Positions 29,176 through 39,335 of a stretch of DNA of 64,000 nucleotides are shown in pieces. The DNA lies in NCBI RefSeq assembly GCF_015864825.1, contig NZ_JADYWL010000001.1, forward strand, positions 186,001 to 250,000, in the 5' to 3' direction. The first letter of the stretch is position 1, and each line of letters opens with the position of its first letter. The position numbers were made by a program, and so were the translations under genes. This stretch comes from Psychrobacter sp. NZS113. Lineage in GTDB: Bacteria > Pseudomonadota > Gammaproteobacteria > Pseudomonadales > Moraxellaceae. Below the pieces are notes generated by a model. That model saw only the letters and a program-made list of their open reading frames with translations, was not told where the DNA came from and did not search any database.

Positions 29176-30096
29176 ATGAATGACGTCGTAAGCAAAAAAC
29201 GTGTAGAAAAGACTGCTGATAAGTTTAATACGACAACAGGCAATCTACTAAACAGGTCGATGTCCACTAGCACGCAAATGGAACAGCCAAATGTTGCCAG
29301 CCTGACCAAACAAACGCTTCATGATCTCCCAAAAAACATGCCGCCAGCAAAAATGCAGATTCGTGATCTAAGTTTTTACTATGGTGATTTTGAAGCTTTA
29401 AAAAACATCAATATTGATATCCCTGACAAAAAAGTGACAGCTTTTATCGGTCCTTCAGGCTGCGGGAAGTCTACGTTATTACGTACCTTCAACCGCATGT
29501 ATGACCTATATCCAGGTATGCGTGCTGAAGGAAGTATCAAACTAGATGGCAATAATATATTGGGTAAAGACGTCGATGTGAATTTGCTACGTGCCCAAGT
29601 CGGTATGGTCTTTCAAAAACCAACCCCATTCCCAATGTCGATTTATGACAACGTTGCTTTTGGGGTACGCCTTTATGAGAAATTGAGTAAGGCTGAGTTA
29701 GACAATCGCGTGGAATGGGCACTCAAAAAATCTGCATTATGGCCAGAAGTGAAAGACAAATTAAAGGCTTCTGGATTGTCTTTATCAGGTGGACAACAGC
29801 AGCGCTTATGTATCGCACGAAGTGTCGCGACTAAGCCTGAAGTATTACTACTCGATGAGCCGACATCTGCGTTAGATCCTATCTCGACGGGTGCAATTGA
29901 AGATCTGATTGAAGATCTAAAAAACGACTATACCATCGCTATCGTCACTCACAACATGCAACAAGCTGCACGTGTATCAGACTATACAGTTTATATGTAT
30001 TTAGGCGATATGATTGAGATGGGTGAGACGGACCAAGTATTTACTAAGCCTGTGCAAAAAGCGACAGAAGACTATATTACAGGTCGTTATGGCTAA
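29176..30096 (+). CDS. pstB: Phosphate ABC transporter ATP-binding protein
   Basis: A 306-residue ATPase with Walker [10 protein letters not shown], the PstB-typical [17 protein letters not shown], signature [16 protein letters not shown], Walker [14 protein letters not shown] and ITGRYG at the C terminus. It powers PstCA. The ATG is preferred over a TTG four codons upstream. About 50 extra N-terminal residues precede the usual PstB start. Confidence 0.95.
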   Translation: MNDVVSKKRVEKTADKFNTTTGNLLNRSMSTSTQMEQPNVASLTKQTLHDLPKNMPPAKMQIRDLSFYYGDFEALKNINIDIPDKKVTAFIGPSGCGKSTLLRTFNRMYDLYPGMRAEGSIKLDGNNILGKDVDVNLLRAQVGMVFQKPTPFPMSIYDNVAFGVRLYEKLSKAELDNRVEWALKKSALWPEVKDKLKASGLSLSGGQQQRLCIARSVATKPEVLLLDEPTSALDPISTGAIEDLIEDLKNDYTIAIVTHNMQQAARVSDYTVYMYLGDMIEMGETDQVFTKPVQKATEDYITGRYG

Positions 30097-30222
30097 CACT
30101 GAGCATCAATAATCGAAAAAGTAAAAAATACTCGATACGTTTGATAATGTCTCGTGAGCCAATTCGTTTAACCTAAAAATCTCATCGCGTTACCAATATA
30201 CAGATTTCAGGGAATACCTCTT

Positions 30223-31005
30223 ATGCAAAGTGATAAGCATATCTCTAAAAGTTTCGACCAAGATCTTGACGAAGCCATTCGGTTGTTTTTGTACATGGGG
30301 GATAGAGCTGCTGATCAAGTGGCCAAAGCCATTCATGCACTTATCGATAAAAATGAGACATTGGCACAAGAGGTCATCGATCTGGATTTTGAAATCAATC
30401 GAATGGAAGTAGAGTTGGACGAGCATATTTTGTTGTTGGTCGCAAAACGCCAGCCCGCTGCCAGTGATTTACGTTTGGTCATGTCTATCAGCAAAGGTGT
30501 GGTTGACTTGGAACGTATTGGTGATGAAGCCGTAAAAATTGCCCAAATGGCAAACAAAATCGCAGCTCAAGGTAAGTTATCGTACGGCTACTCAGAAGTA
30601 CAGCATCTCAGTAATCAAGTTCGCCTCATGCTACACAATTCGTTAGAGGCTTTTAGTCAATCGAATGCGGAGCAAGCATTTGAGGTCATGCGTAATGACA
30701 ATGTGGTCAACGATGAATACCAATCTGCTATTCGCGCGTTGATGACTTACATTATGGAAGACTCACGCCATGTCTCAAAAGTGATTAATATTATGTGGGT
30801 ATTGCGTGCGCTTGAGCGTATTGGCGATCATGCACAGAATGTCGCTGAGCTAGTGATTAACTATATTAGTGGTCAAGATGTTCGTCATTCTGACTATACA
30901 CTGGTCGAAAAAGCCGTACAAGAAGCCAATGAACGTATGGCGGCGCGCCAAGTTAGCCCAATGTCAGTTTCTGAGCTGGATGCTTCAGACAGTGATGATG
31001 AATAA
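30223..31005 (+). CDS. phoU: Phosphate signalling protein PhoU
   Basis: A 260-residue cytoplasmic protein with two PhoU three-helix repeats: ERIGDEAVKIAQMANKI in the first and ERIGDHAQNVAELVINYI in the second carry the metal-binding E-x-x-x-D pattern. It links Pst transport state to PhoR and holds the Pho regulon off when phosphate is ample. The C-terminal tail (SVSELDASDSDDE) is acidic. It closes the pst operon before a strong terminator. Confidence 0.95.
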   Translation: MQSDKHISKSFDQDLDEAIRLFLYMGDRAADQVAKAIHALIDKNETLAQEVIDLDFEINRMEVELDEHILLLVAKRQPAASDLRLVMSISKGVVDLERIGDEAVKIAQMANKIAAQGKLSYGYSEVQHLSNQVRLMLHNSLEAFSQSNAEQAFEVMRNDNVVNDEYQSAIRALMTYIMEDSRHVSKVINIMWVLRALERIGDHAQNVAELVINYISGQDVRHSDYTLVEKAVQEANERMAARQVSPMSVSELDASDSDDE

Positions 31006-31034
31006 TAGAAGCTGTTTGAACAGTATTTGATCAT

Positions 31035-31066
31035 AAAAAACGCGCTATTGAAATAGCGCGTTTTTT
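31035..31066. terminator. Bidirectional terminator between phoU and yggX
   Basis: Perfect inverted repeat aaaaaacgcgctat / atagcgcgtttttt around a TGAA loop. It serves both convergent genes. Confidence 0.9.
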
Positions 31067-31092
31067 GATGGTTATCAGAAAGCGAGGCAAGA

Positions 31093-31383
31093 TTAGCTTT
31101 CTGGTGTCCAACCTTGCGCACGTTCGTAATCTTCATTATCCAAAAACTTATCACGTTGTTCGGTTAAGAACTTTTTGGCAGCAGGATCCATCATGCTTAA
31201 ATGGTTTTCGTTGATCAGCATGGTTTGGTGTTCGATCCACTCTTTCCACGCTTTGTCAGATACGGTTTCTTGCAGCTCTTGACCTTTTTTATTAGGGAAA
31301 GGCGGGTGTGGCATCTTTGGCAAATTTTGCTTATATTTACGGCAAAATACAGTGTTGGCTTGAGGGTTAAAAGTCTCAGTCAT
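31093..31383 (-). CDS. yggX: Fe(2+)-trafficking protein YggX
   Basis: A 96-residue protein matching the YggX family over its whole length: [20 protein letters not shown] near the N terminus, the conserved [14 protein letters not shown] and C-terminal [10 protein letters not shown]. It protects iron-sulphur proteins from oxidative damage and is linked to iron handling. AAGGA lies before the ATG. It lies downstream of argH but is separated by a terminator. Confidence 0.93.
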   Translation of the reverse strand: MTETFNPQANTVFCRKYKQNLPKMPHPPFPNKKGQELQETVSDKAWKEWIEHQTMLINENHLSMMDPAAKKFLTEQRDKFLDNEDYERAQGWTPES

Positions 31384-31451
31384 AAGGCGTTCCTTATTAT
31401 GTATGGGTCTTTATAGATATATTTTAAATGACGTTACCTGCTTATGGTAAC

Positions 31452-31482
31452 AAAAACACCCGCTACTTAGGCGGGTGTTTTT
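31452..31482 (-). terminator. Terminator of argH
   Basis: Inverted repeat aaaaacacccgc / gcgggtgttttt with a short loop, 40 bp beyond the argH stop codon and before yggX. Confidence 0.85.
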
Positions 31483-31522
31483 CAATTATTAGAGTAATAA
31501 ACTACTTGGTTATAAATTGGCT

Positions 31523-33016
31523 TTAAGCAAAAACTTTCAAACGAGCACGGCCATTTATTACGGCCTTTTTTACTTGATTCGGCGCAGTGCCACCTAAATG
31601 GTCACGGGCTGCTAATGAGCCTTCTAGCGTTAGATAATCAAATACATCTTCACCGATAGCATCGCTAAACTGCTGTAGCTGTGCCAATGATAAATCACTC
31701 AAATCAACGCCTTCTTTGATACCTAAAGCAACGGCATTACCGACCACTTCATGGGCATCACGGAACGCAACACCTTGGCGTACCAGATAATCTGCAAGGT
31801 CAGTGGCAGTCGCGTAGCCTTTCATAGTGGCAGCACGCATGTTTTCTTTATTAGGCGTGATGTTAGGTAGCATATCACCAAAAGCCAATAAACAGCCGGT
31901 AAGGGTATCGACGCAATCAAAGAGTGGCTCTTTGTCTTCTTGGTTGTCTTTGTTATAGGCCAGCGGCTGACTCTTCATCAGGCTAAGCAGTGTCATGAGT
32001 TGACCAAAGACACGTGCCGCTTTACCGCGTACCAATTCAGGCACATCAGGGTTTTTCTTTTGCGGCATGATAGATGAGCCAGTACAGAAGCGATCTGGAA
32101 TCTGCACGAAGTTAAACTGCGCTGACATCCACAGGATAATCTCTTCACTCATGCGTGACATATGCATCATGAGAATAGATGCTGCAGAGGTAAACTCAAT
32201 CGCAAAATCACGATCAGAAACCGCATCTAGCGAGTTTTGGCAAATACCTTCAAAACCAAGCAACTCAGCAGTAATCGTACGATCGATTGGGAACGTTGTA
32301 CCAGCGAGCGCTGCGCTACCAAGTGGCATTTGATTAATACGGCGACGCGCATCGACTAGACGTTCAGTATCGCGATACAACATCTCAAACCATGCCATCA
32401 CATGATGACCAAAGCTGACGGGCTGTGCCGTTTGCAAATGAGTAAAGCCTGGCATGATAGTATCGGTATGTTGCTCAGCCAAATCTAGCAAGCCACTTTG
32501 CAAGCGTACTAGCAGGGCGATGATATTATCCGTTTCTTCACGTAACCAAAGACGAATATCGGTGGCTACTTGATCATTACGGCTACGGCCAGTATGGAGC
32601 TTTTTACCAACCGCACCTATAATGTCAGTCAGACGTGATTCGACGTTCATGTGTACGTCTTCGAGCGCGATTGACCAATTAAACTCACCGGCTTCAATTT
32701 CGCGCAACACTTGCTGCAAGCCATCGATGATAGTGGCCACTTCGTCAGCAGTTAGAATGTCACATTCTTTGAGCATGGTCGCATGAGCGATTGAGCCTTG
32801 AATATCGTGACGCGCAAAACGTTGGTCGAAGCCGACAGATGCGGTAAAGGCAGCAACGAAGCTGTCTGTCGCTTCACTAAAGCGACCGCCCCACATTTGC
32901 TGACCCTGACTGCTTGCAGGGCTATTATTTGTTGTAGAGGCATCTGTGCTAGAATCAGAGATAGATGCAGTTACATTTGATTCGGGATTACTAAGGTTTG
33001 AAGAATTGGCGTTCAT
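31523..33016 (-). CDS. argH: Argininosuccinate lyase
   Basis: Splits argininosuccinate into arginine and fumarate, the last step of arginine synthesis. The fumarase/aspartase-superfamily signature [12 protein letters not shown] holds the catalytic serine loop; [18 protein letters not shown] and TMLKECDIL are conserved too. I chose the ATG giving MNANSSNLS; the enzyme core begins about 40 residues later at MWGGRFSE, and starting there would give the usual 457 residues. The Ser/Asn/Thr-rich extension resembles that in other Moraxellaceae. It is divergent from algZ. Confidence 0.94.
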   Translation of the reverse strand: MNANSSNLSNPESNVTASISDSSTDASTTNNSPASSQGQQMWGGRFSEATDSFVAAFTASVGFDQRFARHDIQGSIAHATMLKECDILTADEVATIIDGLQQVLREIEAGEFNWSIALEDVHMNVESRLTDIIGAVGKKLHTGRSRNDQVATDIRLWLREETDNIIALLVRLQSGLLDLAEQHTDTIMPGFTHLQTAQPVSFGHHVMAWFEMLYRDTERLVDARRRINQMPLGSAALAGTTFPIDRTITAELLGFEGICQNSLDAVSDRDFAIEFTSAASILMMHMSRMSEEIILWMSAQFNFVQIPDRFCTGSSIMPQKKNPDVPELVRGKAARVFGQLMTLLSLMKSQPLAYNKDNQEDKEPLFDCVDTLTGCLLAFGDMLPNITPNKENMRAATMKGYATATDLADYLVRQGVAFRDAHEVVGNAVALGIKEGVDLSDLSLAQLQQFSDAIGEDVFDYLTLEGSLAARDHLGGTAPNQVKKAVINGRARLKVFA

Positions 33017-33102
33017 ATCGGTACAAGACAAGTCAAGAGAATGAGAACTCGAGTATAGCAAAGGATGAGGTAGCCTTGCTAGCGGAGCGCTTAGAGTTTT
33101 TT

Positions 33103-34149
33103 ATGCCCAAGCTCATGGATGTCATGAAAGCTTGGCAGTGGCTGTTATATGTCTTTTTTTGGTCGATATTCGTGACGGTGACGCATCGTTACGAGATCGC
33201 CACTTGGGCAGATTTTTTAATGCAACTCTCGAGTAGGCTACTTCAAAATACGTTAAGCATCATACCATCGCTGTATATCATCGACTATCTGCGCCATATC
33301 TTCAAAAGCATGAGCATCCCTAAAGTTACGGTATATGTAGTCAGTATACTAATGACTACCTATGCCATTTCGATGACTTTAATCAGTCTTATTATGATTA
33401 ATATGGGTTGGATTGAATACAATCCTCGGACGTTCATTCCAGATATATTAGTTGATACCGTGAGTGCTGGTGGTTTTGCTTTGATATTTTTACTGTATTT
33501 TTTACGCCGCTATCGCGAGATGAACGCCCTCAAGCAATCATTTGAACACAAACTAAGTGCTCAGAACGATATAATCAAAGCACGTCTCTCCCCGCATTTT
33601 TTCTTTAATACCCTTAACACGCTTGTATCACTTATCGAAACCAATCCACCACGAGCTGCTGCCTTACTACAGAACGTTTCTGCATTATTCCGTGCCAGCT
33701 TTAATGGGGCGCGCGAGATTAGCTTTGAAGAAGAGATCGCGCTATGTGAGCATTATTTGGCGATTGAAGCCAGCCGTTTGGCAGATAAGCTTGAGGTGAC
33801 ATGGGATCTACCTGACGAAGATGTCATGTATGACATGGTTATCAACGCCTTAACCTTGCAGAGTATATTGGAACGAATGCTGTTAAATGTGGTTGAGATG
33901 ACCACTGAAATTATCTGTATCAATATTAAAGTAACGTGGCAACAGCATCAGGTTATGATTGTGATTGGTGTCGACCTTCCCAAAAAGACGCTAATTATTA
34001 ATCATGATTTGCGCCAAAACATGAGTTTTTATATCCAAGCTGAGCGTTTGCGTTCCTATTTTGGACAAAGTGCTGATATTAAAAGCACAGTGACGAACAC
34101 TCAAATCATTACTGTTATTGACTATCCGCTACAAGACGTCAGTCTATGA
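33103..34149 (+). CDS. algZ: AlgZ/LytS-type sensor histidine kinase with a degenerate ATPase half
   Basis: A 348-residue membrane sensor paired with the AlgR-like regulator. Four hydrophobic helices (about 12-30, 49-66, 78-102, 120-134) precede a His_kinase (PF06580) domain with phospho-acceptor His165 in LSPHFFFNTLNTL. The C-terminal ATP-binding region is odd: the N-box reads LQSILERMLLNVVE instead of a L(V)ENAIKHG-like block, and no GxG box is evident before the final ERLRSYFG. The start is uncertain: TTG at 33076 has a good GAGG, and a TTG at 32998 would overlap the argH start. Confidence 0.8.
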   Translation: MPKLMDVMKAWQWLLYVFFWSIFVTVTHRYEIATWADFLMQLSSRLLQNTLSIIPSLYIIDYLRHIFKSMSIPKVTVYVVSILMTTYAISMTLISLIMINMGWIEYNPRTFIPDILVDTVSAGGFALIFLLYFLRRYREMNALKQSFEHKLSAQNDIIKARLSPHFFFNTLNTLVSLIETNPPRAAALLQNVSALFRASFNGAREISFEEEIALCEHYLAIEASRLADKLEVTWDLPDEDVMYDMVINALTLQSILERMLLNVVEMTTEIICINIKVTWQQHQVMIVIGVDLPKKTLIINHDLRQNMSFYIQAERLRSYFGQSADIKSTVTNTQIITVIDYPLQDVSL

Positions 34150-34481
34150 TGATTTTTTCATTACTTATTTTTATTTTTCCTGCAAATAAACCAGCATGGC
34201 ATACATATTGCACCGTATCTTATATCTATATTATTGTTTTACTTTATATTTAGTAATGATTAAGAATAATTATTACTAACGGTGAACAAATAAACATAAA
34301 AAATGAGATACAAAAAATAGCCTCGTATTAAATTTATTATTGGCCCTAATTTATCGGTTATTATAGGCTTTTTTATTTGTGGTTTTATCAAATATTTTTC
34401 TGCTAAGCGAATGATAATTAGTAATAGTAAGTTTGCAGTGTCTATTAAAAGTACTAAGTTTGTCTAGGGATGGGAGTTTAC
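34150..34481. other. AT-rich spacer between algZ and algR
   Basis: About 330 bp without a gene. It likely holds an algR promoter. A weak Fur-like stretch near 34408 (13 of 19 matches) is noted but not called. Confidence 0.5.
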
Positions 34482-35219
34482 ATGCGTATTGTAGTTTGTG
34501 ATGATGAACCGCTAGCGCGTGAGCGTTTGGTCCGAATAGTACAAGAGTCAGGTCATCAAGTAGTGGCTCAAGCAACAACAGGCAAAGAAGCTATCATGGC
34601 TGTTAAAACGCAGCAGCCAGATATCATATTGTTAGACATCCGTATGCCTGAAATGGATGGTGTGCGCTGTGCTCAAGAGCTTTCACAACTTGATCACCCA
34701 CCAGCGATTATATTTGTCACCGCTTATGACCATTATGCAATTGCTGCCTTAAAAGCCAATGCGATTGGCTACTTATTGAAGCCTGCAAATAAAGATGAGC
34801 TATTAGAGGCGCTGAATAAAGCAAAAAACCTGAATGCTGCTCAGTTAAATGAAATTCGTAAGCTAGAAGATCCCACCGCGCGACCAGTACGTGAGCATAT
34901 TGCAGCTCGTACTCACCGAGGTGTAGAGCTGATTAAGCTCAAGGATATCTACTATTTTACGGCTGATCAAAAGTACGTCAAAGTACGTCACAAAGATGGC
35001 ATTGTACTCATTGATGAAACGCTAAAAGAGCTTGAGCAAGAGTTTGAAGATCGGCTATTTCGTGTGCATCGTAACGCGATTATTAATCTCAGCTTCTTGG
35101 ATTACTTAGAAACGTTAGATGCAGGGCAGTATCAGATACGTTTTAAAGGTATTGATGAGACACTAGCCGTCAGTCGTCGTCACCTGCCAGCACTACGTGA
35201 CAAGATTCAAAGTATGTAA
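34482..35219 (+). CDS. algR: AlgR-type LytTR response regulator
   Basis: A 245-residue two-domain regulator. The receiver has acidic pocket CDDEP (Asp7, Asp8), phospho-acceptor Asp52 in LLDIRMPEMDG, Thr/Ala in VTAYD and Lys in LLKPAN. The C-terminal LytTR DNA-binding domain spans about 140-245 (YYFTADQKYVKVRHKDG, FRVHRNAIIN). In Pseudomonas AlgR controls alginate and type IV pilus genes. I chose the ATG with GGGAG six bases upstream, giving the family start MRIVVCDDEPLARER, over one four codons earlier. Confidence 0.92.
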   Translation: MRIVVCDDEPLARERLVRIVQESGHQVVAQATTGKEAIMAVKTQQPDIILLDIRMPEMDGVRCAQELSQLDHPPAIIFVTAYDHYAIAALKANAIGYLLKPANKDELLEALNKAKNLNAAQLNEIRKLEDPTARPVREHIAARTHRGVELIKLKDIYYFTADQKYVKVRHKDGIVLIDETLKELEQEFEDRLFRVHRNAIINLSFLDYLETLDAGQYQIRFKGIDETLAVSRRHLPALRDKIQSM

Positions 35220-35288
35220 CTTAAATTATGCAACTTAAAATATGTAACTTGCTGTTTTAGTAGCGAAATAATCATCCCATATCATCAA

Positions 35289-35323
35289 ACCCTTATTTAT
35301 GCTTAAATAGGGGTATTTTTTTT
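35289..35323 (+). terminator. Terminator after algR
   Basis: An 11-bp stem (acccttattta / taaataggggt, one G-U) with loop tgct and a long T-run, about 70 bp after the stop codon. Confidence 0.85.
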
Positions 35324-35500
35324 GCGTCAGTATTCACTATAACTGGTTTATACCGCCCGTTGCCTGTGGCAGGTTTCCTCATCGTTTAGCACGGACGTCA
35401 TGTTATACAGATATTATGTCGTACAGATACGAGTAGCACTGACAGCACAGCCCAACATCACAGCACTAACATAATAATACCGAACTTATTGAGGCCCTTT

Positions 35501-36535
35501 ATGAGCAATTCGCAGCAAACTGCATTGACCACTTTAAACATCGCTACACGTCAGAGTCCTTTAGCACTATGGCAAGCTGAGCATATTCGTGCACGGCTAT
35601 TAGAGCTGTATCCTGAATTGACGATTAACTTACTCAAAATTGTCACTAAGGGTGACAAGATATTAGATACACCGTTGGCCAAAATTGGCGGCAAGGGTTT
35701 GTTTGTCAAAGAGCTTGAGCAAGCATTGTATGACAAGCAAGCAGACATTGCAGTCCATTCATTAAAGGATGTGCCAATGCAGCTGCCTGAAGGGTTGATG
35801 CTTGGTGTCTATTGTAAACGCGCTTCGCCGACTGATGCTTTTGTCTCTAATACTTATAGTAGTATCGATGAGTTGCCACAAGGCGCGGTAGTGGGAACGT
35901 CCAGTTTGCGCCGTCAGTGTCAGATCAAAGCCTATCGCTCAGACTTACAAATCAAAACCTTGCGCGGTAATGTCGGCACTCGGTTAGGTAAGCTAGATGC
36001 GGGCGAGTATGATGCTATTATCCTAGCGACCAGTGGCTTACAGCGTATTGAGCTGGATGATCGCATACGCGGCGAGCTTGAGATTGATGCCTGCTTGCCT
36101 GCAGTTGGGCAAGGTGCGCTAGCAATTGAATGCCGTGAAGGAGACGACGAAGTATTAAAGCTGCTGGCCCCGCTTAATGATGATAAAGCCCGTATTCGTC
36201 TTATTGCAGAGCGAGCGCTAAATCGTCATCTAGAGGGTGGTTGCCAAGTGCCGATTGCGGCCTATGCTGTCTTGCAAATGGCTAATGAAACAGATGCCAA
36301 TAACGATGACAATGGCGATAACGGTAATAACGACAATGGCAATGTATTGTGGCTCCGAGGTCGAGTAGGTCAAGCCGATGGTAGCAAGCTATTAAAGGCA
36401 GAAAAGCGGGTCACATTAGTGGGCACGCAAGAGAAACAAGAAATACAGGCCAATCAGCTTGGTATTGATGTTGCAAACTTACTGCTTGCCGATGGCGCTG
36501 GTGATATCTTATCAGCGATTTATCATCCTGAATAA
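35501..36535 (+). CDS. hemC: Porphobilinogen deaminase (hydroxymethylbilane synthase)
   Basis: A 344-residue haem-pathway enzyme that joins four porphobilinogens. The dipyrromethane cofactor is held by Cys248 in [32 protein letters not shown] and [10 protein letters not shown] are conserved. The ATG with GAGG at 7 nt was chosen over a TTG four codons upstream. A low-complexity Asn/Asp/Gly insert (residues about 261-281) interrupts domain 3 just after the cofactor loop. hemD and a hemX-like gene follow. Confidence 0.96.
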   Translation: MSNSQQTALTTLNIATRQSPLALWQAEHIRARLLELYPELTINLLKIVTKGDKILDTPLAKIGGKGLFVKELEQALYDKQADIAVHSLKDVPMQLPEGLMLGVYCKRASPTDAFVSNTYSSIDELPQGAVVGTSSLRRQCQIKAYRSDLQIKTLRGNVGTRLGKLDAGEYDAIILATSGLQRIELDDRIRGELEIDACLPAVGQGALAIECREGDDEVLKLLAPLNDDKARIRLIAERALNRHLEGGCQVPIAAYAVLQMANETDANNDDNGDNGNNDNGNVLWLRGRVGQADGSKLLKAEKRVTLVGTQEKQEIQANQLGIDVANLLLADGAGDILSAIYHPE

Positions 36536-36632
36536 CACGTCAGTATTTTTATTGGCTGAACCATCACGCCCTCACTGTAGATGTTGATGGGTGGTCAAGC
36601 CAACTTTATCAGTCTTTTGTCATGGTACGTCT

Positions 36633-37595
36633 ATGTCATCGTCAATGTACGTCAAATCTATGCATAACGACCAAACAACGGATGACTGTTCGTTGCTACC
36701 ACAAGTCGTCATCAATACCCGCCCAGTAGAGCGGTCGACACCACTGACTCAGCACTTACAATCGGCAGGGTTGAGCGTGGTTGAGATACCAATGTTGGCG
36801 CTACAGTCGCGCCCAACGACTGATGATGAGATTATGTTGATGCAGCAGTGGCTAGCAGGGGCTTATAAGGCACTTGTTGTCGTTAGCCCAACGGCTGCTG
36901 CTGCAGGTTTAGCTGTCTTGCAAATGCTTGAGCATGAGAATCAGGTACAACATGACGAAAATGACCAAATAGAGGCATCTTTACAACCGCCGAACCACAT
37001 TATCGCAGTGGGCGAAGCGACTGCATCCGTATTAAATAATAGCCCTGCAGATGAGCTAAAATATCAGGTGCGACAGCCTGAAATTGCCAATAACGAAGGT
37101 ATGCTGGCAATGCCTGAAATAGAGAGTTTGCAAGCAGGTGATAAGCTGTTGGTATGGCGTGGACTTGGTGGGCGACGACTATTGGTTGATGCATTACAGG
37201 CGCGTGGTGTCCATGTCGATAGCATTGCTTGGTATGAGCGTAAGATGCCTTTAGAGGCAAGGGCTCAGTATCAGCAATGGCTACAAGATTTTCTGATGCT
37301 TTGTTCGAAGCAAGATATAGCATTATCAGAGCGGCCAAAGCCAATCGTGGTGATCAGTAGTGGTGCGGCTTTTGAGCATTGGGGAACCATCGTTAGCGCT
37401 GAGGCAGAGAAGGGCCTAGAATCAACTGCTAATAAAGCGACGACAGTTATTCAACCGCTTGAGCTAGCAGATTTTGCGTATGTGGTACTAGGAGAGCGCT
37501 TGGCCAATATGGTTGCAGACCAGCAGCTGTATTATTGGCGTGTGGAAGATTTGGCGCCAAAAACTATTCTCGCTGCGATCAGATCTAAACATTAA
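36633..37595 (+). CDS. hemD: Uroporphyrinogen-III synthase
   Basis: A 320-residue enzyme that cyclises hydroxymethylbilane into uroporphyrinogen III. HemD sequences diverge strongly; the recognisable parts are VVINTRPVERSTPLTQHLQS near the start, ALVVVSPTAAAAGL, GEATASVL and GDKLLVWRGLGGRRLLVDAL. The start is uncertain (ATGs at 36633, 36645 and 36660, and GTG at 36591). At this length it carries insertions relative to the usual ~250 residues. Its position between hemC and hemX supports the call. Confidence 0.85.
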   Translation: MSSSMYVKSMHNDQTTDDCSLLPQVVINTRPVERSTPLTQHLQSAGLSVVEIPMLALQSRPTTDDEIMLMQQWLAGAYKALVVVSPTAAAAGLAVLQMLEHENQVQHDENDQIEASLQPPNHIIAVGEATASVLNNSPADELKYQVRQPEIANNEGMLAMPEIESLQAGDKLLVWRGLGGRRLLVDALQARGVHVDSIAWYERKMPLEARAQYQQWLQDFLMLCSKQDIALSERPKPIVVISSGAAFEHWGTIVSAEAEKGLESTANKATTVIQPLELADFAYVVLGERLANMVADQQLYYWRVEDLAPKTILAAIRSKH

Positions 37596-37651
37596 TATTT
37601 TGAATTCTTAATTTTAACTATATTTAAACCTACCAATAACGGCGTTGCCTT

Positions 37652-38593
37652 ATGTCAATTAATTCTGAATCGTTACCTAAGGAACCTTCGGCTGTTCAAC
37701 AACGCCGGCAAGCAAATATGTTGTTGGTGCGACTGCAATGGTTCGTTATTTTACTATTGGTCGCCGCGTTATTGTGGCTTTATATTAGCCAACAGCGTTT
37801 TCAACATAACGTCAATGATCGTTTACAAAGCAATGAGCAAATCACCAGTCGTCTCAATGAGATGGATGATCGCTTATTTTCGATGAGTCAACAGACGTTA
37901 CCGAAACCTAGTGCCGCTGTTAGCAGTCAAGCTCAAAACCAGTTAGATTTATTACGTATTCAGATACAAGCCGCTGATAGGTTGTTGATAGATAATAACG
38001 ATAGTGCAGCGATTGAGTTGTTGCGAGGATTACATTGGCAGCTCTCACAGAGTAGTAATGAGATTGCGCCAGCGCTGACCATCGTTATCAAACAAAGCTT
38101 GATGAAAGATATCGAGCGTTTACAAGCCAGAAGCTCACAACCCAGCCCTTGGCAACTACAAAACTTAGCCATTCAAAATATTCAAGATTTTTTGCACAGT
38201 CATGAACGTGTGACTAATGTAGCGCCGCAGACAAAAACCACTGATAATAGTACAGGTCTAACACGTAGACAGCTCATGATTCATGAAGTCATCATGACAT
38301 TGAATCTAGCAAGTCAAGCCAGTAATATGCGTGAACAGGATCAATTTATCAGTTATTTGACACAAGCACGAAAGCAATTGCAGAGCCTAGTTCCACAAAA
38401 CTCAGAGCCAAAAAACTCAGACAAGCAAGCATTTGAAAGTACAAAAAAAGCAGCTAACAAAACCAATGTACAAACCAAATCAGCGCCTGCGAATATTTCA
38501 GAAGTTATAGATTGGTTAGACCGATTGATAGCCAATGCACCAAAACCGACACCGTTGTTAACGACTCAGATTTTGGATCAGCCAACGCGTTAA
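37652..38593 (+). CDS. hemX: HemX-like membrane protein
   Basis: A 313-residue protein downstream of hemD. One membrane helix (about 25-47; WFVILLLVAALLWLYI) is followed by a heptad-like stretch (about 48-80) and a helical periplasmic domain with QNQLDLLRIQIQAADRLLID and PWQLQNLAIQNIQDFL. This matches the HemX family, encoded beside hemD in many gammaproteobacteria; its function is not established despite an old methyltransferase annotation. The last ~80 residues are Lys/Thr/Ala-rich linker plus a short helix. Confidence 0.75.
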   Translation: MSINSESLPKEPSAVQQRRQANMLLVRLQWFVILLLVAALLWLYISQQRFQHNVNDRLQSNEQITSRLNEMDDRLFSMSQQTLPKPSAAVSSQAQNQLDLLRIQIQAADRLLIDNNDSAAIELLRGLHWQLSQSSNEIAPALTIVIKQSLMKDIERLQARSSQPSPWQLQNLAIQNIQDFLHSHERVTNVAPQTKTTDNSTGLTRRQLMIHEVIMTLNLASQASNMREQDQFISYLTQARKQLQSLVPQNSEPKNSDKQAFESTKKAANKTNVQTKSAPANISEVIDWLDRLIANAPKPTPLLTTQILDQPTR

Positions 38594-38708
38594 TGGTTAG
38601 GGTTTTTTGAACATTCAAAGGTGGTGCTGGCAGTACTAATATTTGAATGTTTAACAAACCCTATTATGCCAAAGATTTATTAATACGAAGAATAAGAGAA
38701 ATGACGTT

Positions 38709-39197
38709 ATGGACAGTTTGAATCAAGAAGCATGTACAGCCTCTAATATCGCGGATAATCATCCTGACGAATTGTCGCATTACCCAGTAATTCATCATCA
38801 ACCCATTCATTGGGGTGAAATGGATGCCTTTAATCATTTAAACAATGTTGTTTATTATCGCTATGCTGAGTCAGCACGTATTGGGTATTTGCAGGCATTA
38901 GGAATGTTTGATGGCAGTATGGTCACAGTCTTGGCGCAATCGAGCTGTCAGTATTTACGACCAGTGACTTATCCAGATACTCTATTATTAGGCGTGCGTT
39001 GTCAGCGCTTGGGTAGGACCAGCATCGTAATGGAGTACAGTTACTATAGTACGGCACAACAGGCAGTCGTTGCGACGGCTGAGGCAGTTGTGGTGCGTTT
39101 AGATAGTAGTGCGAAAGACAAGTTACCATGGACAACCGAGGAGCGTGAACGGCTCTTAGCATTAGAGGCGAAAGCTAGTCATACACCTGAGTTTTAA
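38709..39197 (+). CDS. Acyl-CoA thioesterase (hotdog fold, YbgC/FadM-like)
   Basis: A 162-residue hotdog-fold enzyme. The family signature HWGEMDAFNHLNNVVYYRYAE includes the catalytic Asp (about 39) and the helix that follows; MVTVLAQSSCQYLRPVTYPD is the second strand region. It should hydrolyse acyl-CoA thioesters; chain-length preference is unknown. It ends before a convergent terminator. Confidence 0.88.
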   Translation: MDSLNQEACTASNIADNHPDELSHYPVIHHQPIHWGEMDAFNHLNNVVYYRYAESARIGYLQALGMFDGSMVTVLAQSSCQYLRPVTYPDTLLLGVRCQRLGRTSIVMEYSYYSTAQQAVVATAEAVVVRLDSSAKDKLPWTTEERERLLALEAKASHTPEF

Positions 39198-39260
39198 AAG
39201 CTAAAAGGATTGCTCTATATAAGTGAGTAAATTGAAAGAATAAGTAAAATCATCGAACAC

Positions 39261-39299
39261 AAAAAAGGCACGCTAACATTGGAGTAGCGTACCTTTTTT
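39261..39299. terminator. Bidirectional terminator between the thioesterase gene and ribB
   Basis: Inverted repeat aaaaaaggcacgct / agcgtacctttttt with one internal mismatch. It serves both convergent genes. Confidence 0.8.
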
Positions 39300-39335
39300 A
39301 AGCTTAACTTTTCAACTCAATAACGCAAGCAGATA

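Noticed and set aside
34404..34424. Fur box upstream of algR
   Set aside because: Only about 13 of 19 positions match, in very AT-rich DNA, so chance is likely.
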